From contig NZ_CP119967.1 in assembly GCF_029543085.1 (NCBI RefSeq), forward strand, positions 2,630,501 to 2,694,500: a DNA stretch of 64,000 nt. The letters are read 5' to 3'. The translations under genes and the position numbers were made by a program. A model generated the notes under the pieces. The model worked only from the letters and a program-made list of their open reading frames with translations, did no database searches and was not told the DNA's origin. Below are positions 26,967 to 34,400 of this stretch, one piece after another (position 1 is the first letter of the stretch; each line of letters starts with the position of its first letter). The DNA is from Pseudomonas sp. A34-9. GTDB taxonomy: Bacteria > Pseudomonadota > Gammaproteobacteria > Pseudomonadales > Pseudomonadaceae.

Positions 26967-27772
26967 GGCTTTGGCGACTCGTTGTCAGGTTTTTCACTGA
27001 GGCGGCGGATCAGCGGCAACTGCTTGCGCAGGCCTCGATCGACCAGATGCGGCAGCAGGTTGTTCAGGCGGACGAAGAAGCGTTCCGGCCAGCCCAGATA
27101 GAGGTCGCGGCGATCACCTGCTATCGCATGGATCACCGCCGAAGCCACGGTTTGCGGATCGTCGACGTTGGCCTTGAGTGCATCGTTCAACGCTTGCGCG
27201 GCGGCGCTGTTCATCGAGGTACGCGTGGCGCGGGGCGCGACGTACAGCACGCTGACGCGAGTGTCGGCGAGCTCGCGGCGCAACGCCTCGGAAAACCCGC
27301 GCAAAGCGAATTTGCTCGCGCAATAACTGGCGTAACCGGGGTAGCCGATCGAGCCATAGGTCGAGCCGACGTTGACCACCATCGCGCTGTCGGCCTGCTT
27401 GAGCAACGGCAACAGCAGTTTGGTCAGGCACATCGGCGCACTGATGTTCACTGCAAGCATCGCGTTGATGTCGCTGTCATCCAGCTGTTCGAGCATGGCG
27501 AAGTGATTGACCCCGGCGGCGTTGATCAGCAAGTTGATGCCGCCGATGGCTTCGGCGGCGACCAACACTTTGCGCCGGTCGCTGAGGAAGGTCAGGTCAG
27601 CGCCGACCCAGCACAACGACTCGGGGTAGCGCTTGAGCAGCGGCGCCAGTGCCTCCTGATGCCGCGCTACCGCCAGCACATGGGCACCAGCGGCGCACAA
27701 GGTTTCGGCGATGGCCAGGCCGATGCCGCCACTGGCGCCGGTCAGCACCACCCGCGCCTCACGCAGCTGCAT
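26963..27772 (-). CDS. Short-chain dehydrogenase/reductase (SDR)
   Basis: A 269-residue classical SDR: cofactor motif TGASGGIG (11-18), NAAG (84-87), catalytic S137, Y150 and K154 (YASYCASK). A C-terminal extension (WPERFFVRLNNLLPHLVDRGLRKQLPLI) is amphipathic and could touch the membrane, as in lipid-acting SDRs. Start MQLREARVVLTG at 27772 chosen because the longer frame adds non-family residues. It overlaps the upstream gene by 14 bases. Confidence 0.82.
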   Translation of the reverse strand: MQLREARVVLTGASGGIGLAIAETLCAAGAHVLAVARHQEALAPLLKRYPESLCWVGADLTFLSDRRKVLVAAEAIGGINLLINAAGVNHFAMLEQLDDSDINAMLAVNISAPMCLTKLLLPLLKQADSAMVVNVGSTYGSIGYPGYASYCASKFALRGFSEALRRELADTRVSVLYVAPRATRTSMNSAAAQALNDALKANVDDPQTVASAVIHAIAGDRRDLYLGWPERFFVRLNNLLPHLVDRGLRKQLPLIRRLSEKPDNESPKP

Positions 27773-28433
27773 GTTGAGCCTCCGCGTCACGCGGCAAGCC
27801 ACGGAACATGTCGGTGTACAGGCGATAAACGACCTTCGAGGCATGGATCACGGCGGCTTGATCGGCAGGATCTTCCAACTGATTCATCAGGTGCCGATAG
27901 GTTTGCATGTGCTCGATGTCGAGCGAACCGTGGGAGCTCAGGTAACTGAACGCGGTTTCCGGCAACGCCAGGCGCTCGCGAATGCTGCCCGCCGCGTGGG
28001 TGGCCAGGGCGATGCTGGTGCCTTCGAGCACGTTGACCATGCCGAACAGACCCACCGGATTGCCCCGGGCGATCAGGTCGTAAAGGAAGCTGACCATCAA
28101 CTCGATCGACAACGACGGCTGCCCGTCGCGCACCGCATCGTGATCACCGCCACACGCGGCGATGTCGTTGAGCACCCAGTGCTCGTGGCCGTATTCGTCT
28201 TCGATGTACTCGGCTACCGCTTTGCGCAGCCATTCCAGACGCGTCGGCAGGCGTGCGCCGCAGGCCATCATCAGCGGCACGGTATGGCGCACGTGGTAAT
28301 ACGCCTGGGCGAGAAACGCCCGATAACTGTCGAGGCTGACCTTGCCTTGCAGGGCATCGAGGATGATCGGCAGGTTGAACAGTTCGTGGCGTTCCTGTTG
28401 CGTGGCTTCTTGCAGGGTGTCAAAAAAACTCAT
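27759..28433 (-). CDS. Heme-oxygenase-like iron-containing redox enzyme (HDO/TenA fold)
   Basis: A 224-residue all-helical protein of the heme-oxygenase-like diiron oxidase group. Candidate metal ligands lie in EDEYGHEHW (E80, H83, E84/H85), VLEGTSIA (E137) and SSHGSLDIEHM (H168, D172, H175). Known relatives include UndA (fatty acid to terminal alkene) and other oxygenases acting on carboxylates or amines; it is not a close copy of UndA as far as I can recall. Context (AMP-ligase upstream, SDR downstream) suggests oxidation of an activated or carrier-free acyl substrate. Overlaps the ligase by 4 bases. Confidence 0.72.
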   Translation of the reverse strand: MSFFDTLQEATQQERHELFNLPIILDALQGKVSLDSYRAFLAQAYYHVRHTVPLMMACGARLPTRLEWLRKAVAEYIEDEYGHEHWVLNDIAACGGDHDAVRDGQPSLSIELMVSFLYDLIARGNPVGLFGMVNVLEGTSIALATHAAGSIRERLALPETAFSYLSSHGSLDIEHMQTYRHLMNQLEDPADQAAVIHASKVVYRLYTDMFRGLPRDAEAQHAAA

Positions 28434-29911
28434 GATGCGGACTCCTCGGAAACAGCGGATTCGGTCAATTGCGCGTGGTACTGCGCGACGATGGCGTCGC
28501 GGCGCGGGCGGCCGTTGGCGGTGAGCAAGCCATTGGCGGCGGTGAACGGTTGTGGCAGTCGCGTCCACTGATGCACCTGGGCGTAATCGGGCAAGGCCTC
28601 GTTGGCTTCGGCGACGGCAGCGGCCAGTTCGGCGTCGGTGCAGTCCGGGCGATGCGGCCAGAGCAGGGCGTGATTGCGCGGCAAGGCCTCGCCGTAAACG
28701 AACGCCTGAGCGATATGGCGGCGCTGGGTCAGCTCGGACTCGACCCATTCCGGGTTGACGTTGCGCCCGAAACTGGTGACGAACTGGTGCTTCTCGCGGC
28801 CCTTGAGATAAAGAAAACCTTCCGGGTCAAACTCACCCAGATCGCCGCTCGGCCACCACTCATCAGCGTACGGCGCGTCGCCCAGATAACCGAGCAACGT
28901 CGAGCCCTTGATCAGCACTTCGCCGTCCTCGGCCAGGCGCACTTCGACATGCGGCAACGGTCGGCCGACGCTGCCGGGGCGGCGCGCACCAGGGCGATTG
29001 AGGCACACCACCGAGGCGCATTCGGACAAGCCGTAACCTTCATAAACCGGCAGCCCGAGCCGTTGCGCGCGGTGCAGCAGATCCGCCGACACCCGCGCAC
29101 CGCCGACAGCGGCAAAGCGAAGAGTTTGCGGGTCGAAGGCTTTCTGCTCGGCGGCGCTGACCAGTAACAGCAGCAACTGCGGCACCAGGATCAGACTCTC
29201 CGGCGCACGGCTGGCCAGATAACCGAGCAGGCGCGGAATCTCGACACCGCTGGCGCCCTGAATGCCGAGGGTTTTCTGGCTCGGCAAACTGAGCATCGCG
29301 CCGGCATACAGCGCGGCGTAACAGCCGAGGTTCTCCAGCAAGATCGCCAACGGCAACAGCGCCAGATGATGCTGCGGGCCTGTCGCTTCGCTGGCTTGAT
29401 GCAGCTCCCGTGCAACCCGCAGCAGGCTGTCGGCGCTCAGGCACACACCTTTCGGCGTGCCGGTGGTGCCGGACGTGAAGGTGAGTTTTGCCGTGCCGGC
29501 CGGCATACGACTGGGGCCACTGAACGAGCGGCACCAGAACTCGCCGCGTTGTTCATAGCCGGCCGCGAGCAGTTCGGCGCCCAGCTCCGGCTCGGCGATC
29601 ACTCGTTCGGCCTGGCTCTGTTCCAGACAGTGGGCACGTTGCGCCGCACTGAAAAACGGCGGCAGGGTCACGCAAGTCAGGCCTTCGAACAGCACGGCCA
29701 GATCCCAGAGCATCGCGTCGACGCCGTTGTCCAGCGCCAGCGCAATCACCTGCGCTTGCTCATCGCGCAAGCGCTCCTGGCGATACAGCACCTCGGCGTA
29801 CACCGTGGCGTAATCGAGTTTCAGCGTGTCGCCCCACAGGGCGGTCGCGTTGTCATTGCGCCGGGCATGGTCGCGCAGGGTTTCCTGGAAGCGTTGCAGT
29901 TCAAGCGACAT
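28430..29911 (-). CDS. AMP-dependent acyl ligase homologue (ANL superfamily)
   Basis: A 493-residue adenylate-forming enzyme: P-loop TSGTTGTPKG (146-155), YEGYGLSE (290-297), ribose-binding aspartate D357 in SGDLGEF, hinge KGREKHQF. At the C-terminal A10 position, where ligases have TxxGKIxR with a catalytic lysine, it reads TANGRPRR (464-471), so the lysine is replaced by arginine. Adenylation efficiency could be altered, or the protein may serve only the thioesterification state. Start at 29911 overlaps the upstream gene by 11 bases. Confidence 0.8.
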   Translation of the reverse strand: MSLELQRFQETLRDHARRNDNATALWGDTLKLDYATVYAEVLYRQERLRDEQAQVIALALDNGVDAMLWDLAVLFEGLTCVTLPPFFSAAQRAHCLEQSQAERVIAEPELGAELLAAGYEQRGEFWCRSFSGPSRMPAGTAKLTFTSGTTGTPKGVCLSADSLLRVARELHQASEATGPQHHLALLPLAILLENLGCYAALYAGAMLSLPSQKTLGIQGASGVEIPRLLGYLASRAPESLILVPQLLLLLVSAAEQKAFDPQTLRFAAVGGARVSADLLHRAQRLGLPVYEGYGLSECASVVCLNRPGARRPGSVGRPLPHVEVRLAEDGEVLIKGSTLLGYLGDAPYADEWWPSGDLGEFDPEGFLYLKGREKHQFVTSFGRNVNPEWVESELTQRRHIAQAFVYGEALPRNHALLWPHRPDCTDAELAAAVAEANEALPDYAQVHQWTRLPQPFTAANGLLTANGRPRRDAIVAQYHAQLTESAVSEESAS

Positions 29912-30578
29912 GGCAGGCTCCTTCAATCGAACTCGGCAAACCCAGGCGGGTAAACAGGCCGATATTGCGCAAATGGATGAACCCGGCGCGGATGTTGCCG
30001 ACGTGCACCCAAGGTTTACTTTCGTAATAACTGCCCCAGTGTTGACGCTCGTCACCCAATCGATCCGGATCAGCGGCGCACAATGTCACTGGCTTCAAAC
30101 CCAGGCGATGGAAGCTGTTGACCAGGCCGATGTTGCCGGTGAACGTCACCCATTCCAGGCCGCCCATGGCCAGCAGGTAGGTGATAGCGATGATGCTCAG
30201 GCGCGCACTGCCGGTGTCGCTGGCGGCGAGGTTGCCGACTTCGACGATGGCGCTGCGCTCGACCGGACGATTCGCCGCCGCGCTGATCAACGGTTCGATT
30301 GGCTCATCCAGATAGCGCTCGAGAAACAGTGGCTGCAGATGCGCGCGACGCACCCCGGCCACGGCACACAACTCGCCATCGCCGTTGTGCATGCCGAACA
30401 GCTCGGGCATGAAGTGGCGAATATCGGCACCATGGGCCTTGCGAAAACGTTGCTGAATGAAGGCTTCGAACGGCTCTCGCAGGGCATCGTCGGGCAGGGC
30501 ACCGGTCAACGTCATCTGCGGCGTCTCGGCTTGACCGAAGCGCAGGGGCAGGGGGATGTTCCAGTCGAAATCGGGCAT
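29901..30578 (-). CDS. Thermostable-hemolysin family protein (N-acyltransferase-like fold)
   Basis: A 225-residue protein matching the T_hemolysin family named after the Vibrio delta thermostable hemolysin. It has no signal peptide. The core (IQQRFRKAHGADIRHFMPELFG; ERSAIVEVGNLAASDTGSAR; IGLVNSFHRLGLKP) resembles GNAT/autoinducer-synthase folds, so acyl transfer is more plausible than pore formation (inference). First gene of the seven-gene operon. Confidence 0.75.
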   Translation of the reverse strand: MPDFDWNIPLPLRFGQAETPQMTLTGALPDDALREPFEAFIQQRFRKAHGADIRHFMPELFGMHNGDGELCAVAGVRRAHLQPLFLERYLDEPIEPLISAAANRPVERSAIVEVGNLAASDTGSARLSIIAITYLLAMGGLEWVTFTGNIGLVNSFHRLGLKPVTLCAADPDRLGDERQHWGSYYESKPWVHVGNIRAGFIHLRNIGLFTRLGLPSSIEGACHVA

Positions 30579-30626
30579 GGGCAGAACGCCTCCCTCAATG
30601 GTTTGAGGCGAGTATCGGAGGCATTT

Positions 30627-30688
30627 CTTAACGAAGTCTGAAGGTGAAAAAAGGTTAATCTGACGCTCTGTCTTCAGACTCTCTTAAG
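30627..30688. promoter_or_regulatory. 17-bp dyad upstream of the seven-gene operon
   Basis: Left arm CTTAACGAAGTCTGAAG (30627-30643) and right arm CTTCAGACTCTCTTAAG (30672-30688) are inverted repeats with 14 of 17 positions complementary and a 28-base spacer rich in A/T. It lies in the divergent gap between the operon (start 30578) and the cytochrome b561 gene (start 30787). Confidence 0.6.
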
Positions 30689-30786
30689 ACTGGGCGGGCA
30701 GGGTAACGCCGTCGGTTCGCCCGGCAACCGGATCGAGACGGTCGAACGAATCGGCCGCCATTCACGACTATCACGAGGCGCAGCTT

Positions 30787-31335
30787 ATGACCCGCGACAC
30801 CGCCGTAACCCGTTATGGAAAACTCTCAATCACCCTGCACTGGCTGATGCTGGCGCTGTTCGTCGGCGTCTACGCCTGCGTCGAAATCAAGGGCTACATG
30901 CCCAAGGGCAGCGAAGCGCGCGGCTTGCTGATGGGCTTCCACGGCCTGTTCGGCGCGAGCATCTTCGCCCTGGTATGGATCCGCCTGCTCGGCCGCCTCA
31001 GTCCACGCCCGCCGATCACGCCCAAGCCACCGGCGTGGCAGACCGGCATCGCGCACCTGACACACCTGGCGCTGTACGGCCTGATGATCGCCACCCCAAT
31101 CCTCGCCTGGCTGATGCTCGCCGCCGCCGACAAACCGTTCCCGTACTTCGGCTTCCACGTCCCGGCACCCGTGGCCATCGACCCGGACTTCGCCAAGCAA
31201 CTGAAGTACTGGCATGAACTGATTGGCAGCACCGGTTACTGGCTGATCGGGCTGCATGCGCTGGCGGGGTTGTTTCACCATTATTGGGTGCGGGATAACA
31301 CCCTCGTTCGCATGCTGCCGGGGCGTACGGAATAA
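30787..31335 (+). CDS. Cytochrome b561 (CybB-like)
   Basis: A 182-residue four-TM protein. Histidines in TM1 (ITLHWLMLALF), TM2 (LMGFHGLFGASIF) and TM4 (WLIGLHALAGLFHHYWVRD) are positioned to ligate two b hemes. It transfers electrons across the inner membrane, possibly from ubiquinol. It is divergent from the seven-gene operon and shares its regulatory gap. Confidence 0.85.
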   Translation: MTRDTAVTRYGKLSITLHWLMLALFVGVYACVEIKGYMPKGSEARGLLMGFHGLFGASIFALVWIRLLGRLSPRPPITPKPPAWQTGIAHLTHLALYGLMIATPILAWLMLAAADKPFPYFGFHVPAPVAIDPDFAKQLKYWHELIGSTGYWLIGLHALAGLFHHYWVRDNTLVRMLPGRTE

Positions 31336-31354
31336 CCCTGATCCACTACAACCC

Positions 31355-31446
31355 CTGTGGGAGCGAGCCTGCTCGCGAAAGCGGTGTGTCAGCCTATGAT
31401 GACGTTGGCTGACACGGCCTCTTCGCGAGCAGGCTCGCTCCCACAG
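31355..31446. repeat. Inverted REP pair, TGTGGGAGCGAGC type
   Basis: CTGTGGGAGCGAGCCTGCTC and its inverted copy between the b561 gene and the SEL1 lipoprotein gene. Any upstream extension of the lipoprotein frame is REP translation (MGASLLAKA), an artefact. Confidence 0.9.
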
Positions 31447-31533
31447 TTTTTTGTGGTGTGTTCGAGTAACCGACACCTCAGGTTTTGCGCCTGCCTGCCG
31501 ATGAAATCTGCACGATTTCAACGGATGCCATTC

Positions 31534-32427
31534 ATGAACAAGGTTGTTGCTGTACTGGCGCTTACTGCCCTCGTTGCAGGCTGCAAATCCCACCATCGCC
31601 CCAATCTTGCGAACGATGAATTCCCCAGCTTTCGTTGTGCGGCGTACTTCAAGCAAGCGTCGATCAGCGAGCAGCAGTTCGACGACATCCGCTATCTCAG
31701 CACCCAGAACACCAACTGCAAGGTGATCCTCGGTGAGATGTACGAGCAGGGACATGGCGTGCCGAAAGATATCGAGAAGGCCAAAGACATCTATGAGGCG
31801 GTGGCCCGACGTGCGCCGAATGTCTACAGCCGCCTGGGCGATATGGCGGCAGCCGGTGTCGGCGGGCCGGTCGATCTGGTGGCTGCCCGGGACTTTTATG
31901 AGCGCTCTATCGCGGAGCCCGGCAATACCGCAATGGAGCTCAAAGTCGCCGAGTTTCTGGAGAACGGCAAAGGCGGCCCGCAAGACCTTCAGGGGGCGCT
32001 GAAGCTGTATTTCAAAGCCGACTCATGGGACAACCTCCAACGCCTGCGCACCAAAGGCGTGGTGATGACGATCGAACAACAACAGCAGTACAACAAGGTT
32101 TATCTCAACCGGATGCAGTACGGCGTCAGGGCGAAGATTGAAGATATCGAGAAAGCGCTGGCGCAAGAAAAGCTGTCGACCCCCGAGCGCAAGTCGGTGC
32201 AGCTGGAACTGACTTACACCCCCGGCTCGTTGATGCCAGCAATCGCCTTGCGGCAAAGTTGCGGTAACAGTGCCATCGACCAAAAAGTCATGCAGGGCTT
32301 TAGCGATTACCGATACCCCGGCGAACCGATCCTTTCGCCGGAGCAGAAAAACCACACAACTGTCGCCAGCGTCAGGACCGATGGGCTGACCGATAGAGAG
32401 CGACTCAGAGCGCTATCGAAAAAATAA
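31534..32427 (+). CDS. SEL1-repeat lipoprotein
   Basis: A 297-residue protein with a lipoprotein signal ending in the lipobox LVAGC (cysteine at 17). SEL1/TPR-like repeats follow: CKVILGEMYEQGHGVPKDIEKAKDIYEAVA, then YSRLGDMAAAGVGGPVDLVAARDFYE, then KVAEFLENGKGGPQDLQGALKLY. The layout resembles AlgK-type scaffold lipoproteins but no exopolysaccharide genes are nearby. Likely outer-membrane anchored; role unknown. Confidence 0.8.
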   Translation: MNKVVAVLALTALVAGCKSHHRPNLANDEFPSFRCAAYFKQASISEQQFDDIRYLSTQNTNCKVILGEMYEQGHGVPKDIEKAKDIYEAVARRAPNVYSRLGDMAAAGVGGPVDLVAARDFYERSIAEPGNTAMELKVAEFLENGKGGPQDLQGALKLYFKADSWDNLQRLRTKGVVMTIEQQQQYNKVYLNRMQYGVRAKIEDIEKALAQEKLSTPERKSVQLELTYTPGSLMPAIALRQSCGNSAIDQKVMQGFSDYRYPGEPILSPEQKNHTTVASVRTDGLTDRERLRALSKK

Positions 32428-32552
32428 CGGGTGCCGTGTGGCCCGAACTGATCGGCGGGCCACTTGCCGGAACAGCGTCTCGCGTCCACTCTATGACCTG
32501 CCGACAAGGAGCGTCCGCCGACCCTCCGTCGGGACCACAGGGAGTTTGCAAC

Positions 32553-32765
32553 ATGAGCGAAGACAACAAGGTAAAAGGCCCGGCGTCGTACTTTCCCTCC
32601 ATCGAGAAAAAATACGGTCAGCCCATCGATCACTGGCTGAACCTGCTCGCCGGCCTCGCCGACAAGAAACACATGGAACTGGTGGCGTGGCTCAAGGAGG
32701 AACACGGCATGGGCCACGGCCATGCCAACGCCTTGGTTGCGCATCATCTGGCGGGTAAAAAGTGA
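32553..32765 (+). CDS. DUF4287-family small protein
   Basis: A 70-residue protein. The block SYFPSIEKKYGQPIDHWLNLL plus LVAWLKEEHGMGHGHANALVAHH is characteristic of DUF4287. No signal peptide; function not established. It directly precedes a GNAT gene with 13 bases between. Confidence 0.78.
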   Translation: MSEDNKVKGPASYFPSIEKKYGQPIDHWLNLLAGLADKKHMELVAWLKEEHGMGHGHANALVAHHLAGKK

Positions 32766-32778
32766 GGGCAGGGCAGCG

Positions 32779-33258
32779 ATGAATTTCACCCACCGGCCAG
32801 TGACGGCCGACGACGTCAACACCCTCTGCAGCTTTCCCCAAGGTGAACAAGAGCTGTTCTTCATGTTCCCGAAAGCCAACTTCCCGCTGACGGAAGAGCA
32901 GATGCACAGCGCGATCAGCCAGCGTTTCGACTCCACGGTGTTCCTGGCCAACGGCGAATTCGTCGGCTTCGCCAACTTCTACCGCGCTGAGCACGATGGC
33001 ATCTGCTGCATCGGCAACGTCATCGTCGCGCCCTACGCCCGTGGCCAAGGTGTTGCGCAATACATCGTCGAAACCATGACCGCACTGGGTTTCGAAAAAT
33101 ACCAGGCCAAGGAAGTGCAACTGTCCTGCTTCAATGAAAACACCGCAGGCCTGCTGCTCTACCCAAAACTCGGCTTCGTGCCGTTCTCCATCGAAGAGCG
33201 CCCGGCGCCGGGTGGCAAACGTTCAGCGTTGATCAACATGACACGCCACCGACCCTAA
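32779..33258 (+). CDS. GNAT-family N-acetyltransferase
   Basis: A 159-residue acetyltransferase: strand pair VFLANGEFVGFANFYRAE, acetyl-CoA loop VIVAPYARGQGVAQYIV (about 82-98), and FNENTAGLLLYPKLGFVPF typical of the last motif. AGGGCAGCG ribosome region precedes the ATG. Likely in one transcript with the DUF4287 gene. Substrate unknown. Confidence 0.82.
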   Translation: MNFTHRPVTADDVNTLCSFPQGEQELFFMFPKANFPLTEEQMHSAISQRFDSTVFLANGEFVGFANFYRAEHDGICCIGNVIVAPYARGQGVAQYIVETMTALGFEKYQAKEVQLSCFNENTAGLLLYPKLGFVPFSIEERPAPGGKRSALINMTRHRP

Positions 33259-33271
33259 CCATCCCCCAATC

Positions 33272-33510
33272 CCTGTGGGAGCCGGGCTTGCCCGCGATGA
33301 TGCCAGCCGGCCACTGCGAACCCCGAGCCCAACACAAAACCTGTGGGAGCGAGCCTGCTCGCGAAGACGTCAGCCCAGCCACCCCAAATCCCAAGCCAGA
33401 CTCAATCCCCTGTAGGAGTGAGCCTGCTCGCGATAACGCCAGCTCAGCCACCACCAATCCCAACTCAACCACAAATCCCTGTGGGAGCGAGCTTGCTCGC
33501 GAAGACGTCC
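33272..33510 (+). repeat. Phased array of four direct REP units
   Basis: Four copies of CCTGTGGGAGC-type REP begin at 33272, 33340, 33409 and 33478, all in the same orientation, at spacings of 68, 69 and 69 bases. Spacers are C/A-rich and partly alike (CAGCCCAGCCACC, CAGCTCAGCCACC). Elsewhere in the window these units occur as inverted pairs. From 33511 to about 33660 I see nothing further. Confidence 0.85.
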
Positions 33511-33677
33511 ACCCAATCACCCCATCAACCACTGACCGAAATAAACAGTAAAAACCACCACTGTTTAAACGAAGCCTCAAGTAACCACCGAAACCCTACA
33601 ACGCCTTGCGCCGTTACCTACGACTAAGCCAGAATCCGCCGGCTTGTGCGTCTAGGTCGCGGGTTCTATCGTCTGTC

Positions 33678-33895
33678 GGTCGCTGAAAACAGCGATCGGG
33701 TTTGGTAGCCCTGAGTTTTCGTAGATTGCATAAGCATCATGATTCGCAGTGTCTGTTCGACACGGCTTTATGGTGGTCATGCACAGGGCGTCTTCGGGCG
33801 CGCCGGTTTTCTACGTCCCGGTCTACCAACCTGCGCATGGCCGCCACCCTCGTTTGGTAGCGAGAGTGACGGCTCCTTTTTTTGACGTAGGAGCT
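33678..33895 (+). promoter_or_regulatory. Structured 5' leader of the DUF6124 gene: candidate attenuator/riboswitch
   Basis: Stems visible by eye: 33678-33697 (GGTCGCTG/CAGCGATC, loop AAAA); 33749-33763 (GTGTC/GACAC); a long stem pairing 33772-33787 with 33830-33845 (15 of 16 pairs, two of them G-U); inside it a C(TTCG)G tetraloop hairpin around 33786-33804. A stem 33840-33852 with 33861-33873 (11 of 13 pairs) is followed by TCC and seven T, like a terminator, and shares bases with the long stem, so the two are mutually exclusive. Finally GGCTCCT (33871-33877) pairs with AGGAGCT (33889-33895), hiding the ribosome site of the next gene. Confidence 0.6.
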
Positions 33896-33901
33896 TCATC
33901 A

Positions 33902-34264
33902 ATGATCAAACCAACACCCAACCCACCAGAAACCGACTCAACTTCCCCCTACGAATCCCCCGATTCAAAGCGCTTCCACGAAGCCGCCGAACGCGCCCTC
34001 GACCACTACCTCAAACCCGCCAGCCAAATCATGGCTAGCACCCAACAACCCGAACGCATGTACCTCGCCAACCCCAAGTACAACAGCGAATCCCTGCTTG
34101 CCAACGCCAGCGAAACCCTCGGCTCCGCCAGCGAAATGCTCCTCAACTTCGCCGCCATGCTCGAAACCTCCCACCGCAAAACCGCACTGGGCATCGCCCA
34201 AGTTGTGATGCTCGGCGAAATCGCCGTCAACCAAGCGCTGGATAACGTCGAAATCGCCAGCTAA
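33902..34264 (+). CDS. DUF6124-family protein
   Basis: A 120-residue cytoplasmic protein starting MIKPTPNPPETDSTSPYESP, the N-terminus I associate with the Pseudomonas DUF6124 family, followed by helices (KRFHEAAERALDHYLKP; ESLLANASETLGSASEMLLNFAAMLE; ALGIAQVVMLGEIAVNQALDNVE). Function unknown. The same frame is open upstream through the leader, but the AGGAG site at 33889 and the family start favour 33902. Frames of this family are often many per genome. Confidence 0.75.
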   Translation: MIKPTPNPPETDSTSPYESPDSKRFHEAAERALDHYLKPASQIMASTQQPERMYLANPKYNSESLLANASETLGSASEMLLNFAAMLETSHRKTALGIAQVVMLGEIAVNQALDNVEIAS

Positions 34265-34273
34265 CCCCCACCC

Positions 34274-34295
34274 CGACGAGGGGAAACCCTCGTCG
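34274..34295 (+). terminator. Hairpin after the DUF6124 gene
   Basis: CGACGAGGG, AAA-type loop, CCCTCGTCG: a perfect stem ten bases past the stop. No T tract, so termination efficiency is doubtful. Confidence 0.5.
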
Positions 34296-34400
34296 AACCC
34301 CGCTGTCACACCCTGGCTGGCACACGGCCACGGCTTGCGCCCCCCAGGCTCGGCTGTCACCCTTCGGGCCGTTCTCAAGGATCAGAACCAGGAATCACGG

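Noticed and set aside
27759..28433. Assignment as UndA (1-undecene synthase)
   Set aside because: Same fold but the sequence as I recall UndA differs in length and N-terminal region; only the superfamily is supported.
29901..30578. True pore-forming hemolysin
   Set aside because: No signal peptide or membrane-inserting segment; the name comes from the Vibrio family founder and the fold looks enzymatic.
33272..33510. CRISPR array
   Set aside because: The regularly spaced repeats are REP units with similar, low-complexity spacers and no cas genes.
33288..33551. Short plus-strand frame with a repeated 23-residue pattern
   Set aside because: It is translation of the phased REP array (CGSEPAREDV-like repeats), not a gene.
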